Shown: positions 4,700-7,705 of the stretch, in pieces
Layout of the letters: each line of letters starts with the position of its first letter
Numbering within the stretch: the first letter of the stretch is position 1
From: Candidatus Omnitrophota bacterium
GTDB lineage: Bacteria > Omnitrophota > Gorgyraeia > 2-01-FULL-45-10
Direction: 5' to 3'
NCBI GenBank assembly: GCA_026387165.1
Contig: JAPLMG010000233.1
Coordinates: 1-7,705 of the forward strand
DNA length: 7,705 bases
Translations under genes and position numbers: made by a program
Notes under the pieces: generated by a model
What the model was told of the DNA's origin: nothing
The model's database searches: none
Seen by the model: only the letters and a program-made list of their open reading frames with translations

Positions 4700-5233
4700 T
4701 TAATCGCGCGACTGTTTGATAACCACGGTGCCGAGCGAAACCCCCTCTTTCTCGGAGATTTCCATTGCCTTCTTTTCTAATTCCTCTTTTGTTTTGACCA
4801 GATTCTCTAATTGAAATTCCATATTCAGATGGTGTTCATAAAGTTTTTCGAGATCCCTTGCGATTCCACGCTTATCTGCCTTAATCTCCTCTATCTTCGC
4901 TTTCAGGTTCTGTATTTCAAATTCCTTTTCCTGGATTTTCGCGATGCTCTTACTGTTTGCCGCTTTTTCATCCTCGAGTCCCCTGGCCAGCATGTTCATC
5001 TTCTCTTCCTGGAACTTGACGCTTGCCGCCATCTGGGCGTTCGCTATCTCCGTCTCCTTTAATTTGGCCTCAAAGCTTTGTCCTTTTATAGTCAGTTCTT
5101 CGACCTGCTTCTGCAGGCCCATCCTCTTGTCTCTTTCACTCTCCTTAGTGATATATAAAAATATAGTGGTGAACAATAGCAGGATTATGGTCACGAACGA
5201 TATGGCGGATAAGGCCTTGCCTTCTTTGATCAT
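4700..5233 (-). CDS. Membrane-anchored coiled-coil protein of unknown function
   Basis: I cannot assign a family to this 177-aa protein. It has one hydrophobic segment (AISFVTIILLLFTTIFLYIT, 10-29) preceded by a short positively charged tail. Nearly all the remainder (about 33-160) is a long charged coiled coil rich in E, K, Q and I/L heptads. It ends in a short non-coil motif, EGVSLGTVVIKQ at 163-174. The topology suggests an inner-membrane anchor with a periplasmic rod, although the opposite orientation cannot be excluded. The ATG at 5233 has AAGGGGGA 7 nt upstream. It follows the secretin by 37 bp and precedes the exported coiled-coil gene by 23 bp, so it probably belongs to the same transcript. 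A spacer or scaffold reaching from the inner membrane towards the secretin is an inference from context. Confidence 0.75.
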   Translation of the reverse strand: MIKEGKALSAISFVTIILLLFTTIFLYITKESERDKRMGLQKQVEELTIKGQSFEAKLKETEIANAQMAASVKFQEEKMNMLARGLEDEKAANSKSIAKIQEKEFEIQNLKAKIEEIKADKRGIARDLEKLYEHHLNMEFQLENLVKTKEELEKKAMEISEKEGVSLGTVVIKQSRD

Positions 5234-5270
5234 GTACTATCCCCCTTTTTTGTAAAGATAATAAGAAAAA

Positions 5271-7265
5271 TTATTCAAAAACCACATCCATAACAAAACG
5301 TTTTTCGGCCTTACCCATTCCTTGCGGAAACTTAGGAAACGGGCTCGCTCTTTTTACGGCATTCGCCGCCAGGTCGTCCAGCGCGTGATTTGACGACTCC
5401 ATGATATCCGGGCCGCGCGCGAGCTTGCCGGCCGGGGTGAGGAAAAATGACAGCTTCACCTTGCCCCTGATACCGGAATACTTTGTATCTTTCGGCACAA
5501 CTATGCGCCCTATTATCTTATTCTTCACATTGTAATAATATTCTTCCGATGTCGCGGCCGGGCTTATATTTTCCGTCTCGGCTATCTTCGCCTTTTCATC
5601 AAAATACTCTTTTGCGGATTGATCGCGTCTCGGCTCTTTGAACATACCCGGCTTCATGGGAACAGGAGTCCTTCTCTCAAATGCCGATTGTTCGGATACA
5701 GTAAATTTATTTTCACCTATGGTCGGACTTTTCGGCTGTTCCAGATAATCGCTGTCTCCTGTAATTATGTGCGGAGTCAAAAATATAACGAGCTCCTGTT
5801 TCTGTATCCTTTTATTCGTATTGCTGAATGCCGTTCTGATTATCGGTATATCGCCCAATAGCGGAATCTTATTGACCGTATCGGACCTCTCGTCTTTTAT
5901 CAGGCCCCCTATTATTATCGTGGTGCCGTCTTTAACGCTGACGCTCGTCTCCGCCTGAGTCGTCTCCACTATCGGAACGGTTGTTTGCGGGACGGGGCCA
6001 TATGAATAATTAGCGGTGGAGGAGCTTACCTCGGGCCTTATCTTCATCGTTACAAAACCGTCTTTGGTTATGGTCGGGGTCACGTATAATTTTACGCCCA
6101 CGTCAATAAAATTTATATTTGTACCGGTTGTGGCCGCTCCTACGGTTTGCGTCACTGTATTGGTAGCATAAGGTTGGGAAGCACCTATCAATATCTTGGC
6201 TTCCTGATTATTTATCGCAGTTATCCTGGGGCTTGAAAGTAGGTTAGTATCGCCTATCGTCTTCAGCACCTGTATCATCACGTTCACATCACCTGACCCC
6301 ATACTTCCCAGCACCAGTTCCGAGCCCGGAGGTCCGAAGAGCTGGGGCGCGGCCAACTGGAACGCGCTCTTCAAACTGAGCTCTTTCTGTATCTGCCTGA
6401 TGATGGTATCCCACTCCACGCCCAGCCTAAAGCGGTCATCCAGCGAGATCTGTATTATCTTGGCCTCTATGAGAACCTGCTGCGGCCTCTCATCAAACGC
6501 CGTCACGATCCTCTCTATGTCGCCGATCTTCTTTTCCAGATCCATTACGACGATCTTATTGGTCCTTTCATCTATCTGCATAGTACCTATGCCTTTTGTA
6601 AGGTTCTCGGATATTTTATCTTTCATATCCGCGACCTTGGCGTATTTAAGCTCAAATATCTTAGTGACCGTAGGGATATCTATGCTCCCCATCGCGTCGC
6701 TCATCTGGGCCAACGCCATGGGGTTATCTATAGCAACGATGGTATTCGAGCCTTCATCCACAATTATCTTGCCCACCTTTGACTTCATCTGATTCAGCGC
6801 TTTGCTCACCTCGATAGCCTTGGCGTATTTAAGTCGGAATATCATGACATCCTTCTTTTCGCCATATTTTTCGCCGTACATCCTCTCGTAATCACGCTGG
6901 TTCATGACGTATATTATATCGCCGCGCCTGTCGTATGCCAGGTTGGTCGATATGAGAATAATTTCAAAGGCGTCCATAAGATCGACGCTCTTTAAAAATA
7001 TGGTGACCCGCCCCTTAACGTCGCCGCCTAATACGATATTGAGATTGCCTTTCGTGGCGAGCATCTTTATGACCTCTATGACATCCATGCCTTTCAGATC
7101 CAAAGAGACCTTGCCGGAGTCCTGGGCCGCCTGAAAACCCGCTCCTTCAGCGGCCTGCGGCAATACGGTATCGGCCTGAATTTCCGCAATGCATTGCGAT
7201 ACCGGGCCAATGGCCAGGGAATAGGCCAAAATAATGGCAAATACGAAAATGGCGGACCGTCTCAT
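5271..7265 (-). CDS. Secretin (GspD/PilQ-type outer-membrane channel) with a C-terminal TonB-like domain
   Basis: The 664-aa protein opens with a signal peptide (about 1-27). An STN/N0 domain follows at about 52-121 (SLDLKGMDVIEVIKMLATKG). Two secretin N-type repeats come next, at about 140-197 and 202-260, both containing F(R/E)LKYAK. The secretin barrel domain occupies about 263-502 (VLIEAKIIQISLDDRFRLGVEW, LLSSPRITAINNQEAKILIG, DGTTIIIGGLIKDE, IPLLGDIPIIRTAF at 467-480, ELVIFLTPHII). Such proteins form multimeric outer-membrane gates for type II secretion or type IV pili. After a 75-residue linker, residues 578-664 read as a TonB C-terminal domain: IRGKVKLSFFLTPAGKL, ALDDLAANAVKRASPFPKFP and a final FVMDVVFE strand. 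A secretin normally ends in a pilotin-binding S domain, so this tail is unusual. The ATG at 7265 has AGGAGG 6 nt upstream, 15 bp after the GspC-like gene. I left the symbol blank because gspD and pilQ cannot be separated here. Confidence 0.95.
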   Translation of the reverse strand: MRRSAIFVFAIILAYSLAIGPVSQCIAEIQADTVLPQAAEGAGFQAAQDSGKVSLDLKGMDVIEVIKMLATKGNLNIVLGGDVKGRVTIFLKSVDLMDAFEIILISTNLAYDRRGDIIYVMNQRDYERMYGEKYGEKKDVMIFRLKYAKAIEVSKALNQMKSKVGKIIVDEGSNTIVAIDNPMALAQMSDAMGSIDIPTVTKIFELKYAKVADMKDKISENLTKGIGTMQIDERTNKIVVMDLEKKIGDIERIVTAFDERPQQVLIEAKIIQISLDDRFRLGVEWDTIIRQIQKELSLKSAFQLAAPQLFGPPGSELVLGSMGSGDVNVMIQVLKTIGDTNLLSSPRITAINNQEAKILIGASQPYATNTVTQTVGAATTGTNINFIDVGVKLYVTPTITKDGFVTMKIRPEVSSSTANYSYGPVPQTTVPIVETTQAETSVSVKDGTTIIIGGLIKDERSDTVNKIPLLGDIPIIRTAFSNTNKRIQKQELVIFLTPHIITGDSDYLEQPKSPTIGENKFTVSEQSAFERRTPVPMKPGMFKEPRRDQSAKEYFDEKAKIAETENISPAATSEEYYYNVKNKIIGRIVVPKDTKYSGIRGKVKLSFFLTPAGKLARGPDIMESSNHALDDLAANAVKRASPFPKFPQGMGKAEKRFVMDVVFE

Positions 7266-7280
7266 CTTAACCTCCTGCCC

Positions 7281-7705
7281 TTATAAAAAAAGGGTCATCT
7301 TTTTGTCTCTGTATTCCAGCACAACTTTATCTTTATCTATATCTTCTACCGTGATTTCGTTAATCGATTGGCCTTTAAGGAGATAATATGTTTTTTGATT
7401 TTTCTTGTCCTCAACTATGGCCTGCGGATTGTCTCCCGGGACTATCCCGACCAGCCCAAGGTTTCCGGCGGATAATTCAGCCGACGGATCCGTCCGGGTC
7501 GTTTGTGAGTCCGTCTGGATATAAGAGCCTCCGGCGAATATGTTCCTGGCAGATATCCTGTTTGAGTAATAAGAGTAGCCCTTCGTTTCTATAGGCATTC
7601 TCTTTTCCGAGCGGTCGACGAGAGGCCTTGAGGCAGAGGTTTTGGCAAGAAGTGCTGCCGATTTACGGGACGGGCTGACAAAAATAATATCCAAAATGAG
7701 ATATC
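7281..7705 (-). CDS. GspC-like type II secretion inner-membrane protein (5' end cut off by window)
   Basis: The frame is open to the window edge, so the start is outside; an internal TTG at 7694 is unlikely to be the real start. The first visible residues (YLILDIIFVS) look like the end of a membrane helix, as expected for GspC. After a polar linker, the last 90 residues resemble the GspC homology region: ISARNIFAGG, then NLGLVGIVPGDNPQAIVEDK, KTYYLLKGQSINEITVEDI and VVLEYRDKKMTLFL. In type II secretion this domain lies in the periplasm and contacts the N0 domain of the secretin, which is encoded 15 bp downstream. The protein ends straight after the homology region, without the C-terminal PDZ or coiled-coil domain of classical GspC, giving a short form that is also reminiscent of PilP. 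The assignment rests on the motif pattern and gene order. Confidence 0.75.
   Translation of the reverse strand, partial: YLILDIIFVSPSRKSAALLAKTSASRPLVDRSEKRMPIETKGYSYYSNRISARNIFAGGSYIQTDSQTTRTDPSAELSAGNLGLVGIVPGDNPQAIVEDKKNQKTYYLLKGQSINEITVEDIDKDKVVLEYRDKKMTLFL

Overview
The window looks like chromosome from an uncultured, probably Gram-negative (diderm) bacterium. A secretin and a GspC-like protein imply an outer membrane. SpoVG, a 23S-IVP-type four-helix-bundle gene and an ECF sigma/zinc anti-sigma pair are compatible with a candidate phylum such as Omnitrophota or Elusimicrobiota. That placement is inference from gene content only, with no marker gene to fix it. All confident protein genes are on the minus strand.

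Right half (about 3194-7705): one colinear minus-strand cluster. In order of transcription it holds the 3' part of a GspC-like inner-membrane secretion gene, a 664-aa secretin, two small coiled-coil proteins (one membrane-anchored, one with a signal peptide), an ECF-type sigma factor and a membrane-bound ZAS-type anti-sigma factor. Gaps between the secretion genes are 15-37 bp, and the sigma-factor start overlaps the preceding gene. This suggests a type II/IV-like secretion or pilus outer-membrane complex expressed with its own regulators. The secretin carries an extra C-terminal domain that reads as a TonB C-terminal domain.

Middle (about 2366-3193): roughly 830 bp with no convincing protein gene, but rich in structure. 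It contains a structured leader upstream of spoVG, a plus-strand run of nested helices ending in a terminator-like hairpin plus T-run (a candidate standalone non-coding RNA of about 300-370 nt that I cannot assign to a known class), a palindromic REP/MITE-like element with perfect 18-bp arms, a second REP-like fragment, and a 15-nt near-palindrome.

Left half (1-2365): a minus-strand housekeeping run of spoVG, yraN and comM (the last cut off by the window edge). Between yraN and comM sits an AT-rich S23/IVP-type four-helix-bundle gene flanked by inverted arrays of a short TGTCATTTG-like repeat. The gene and its flanks look like an inserted cassette whose upstream end overlaps the yraN stop codon.
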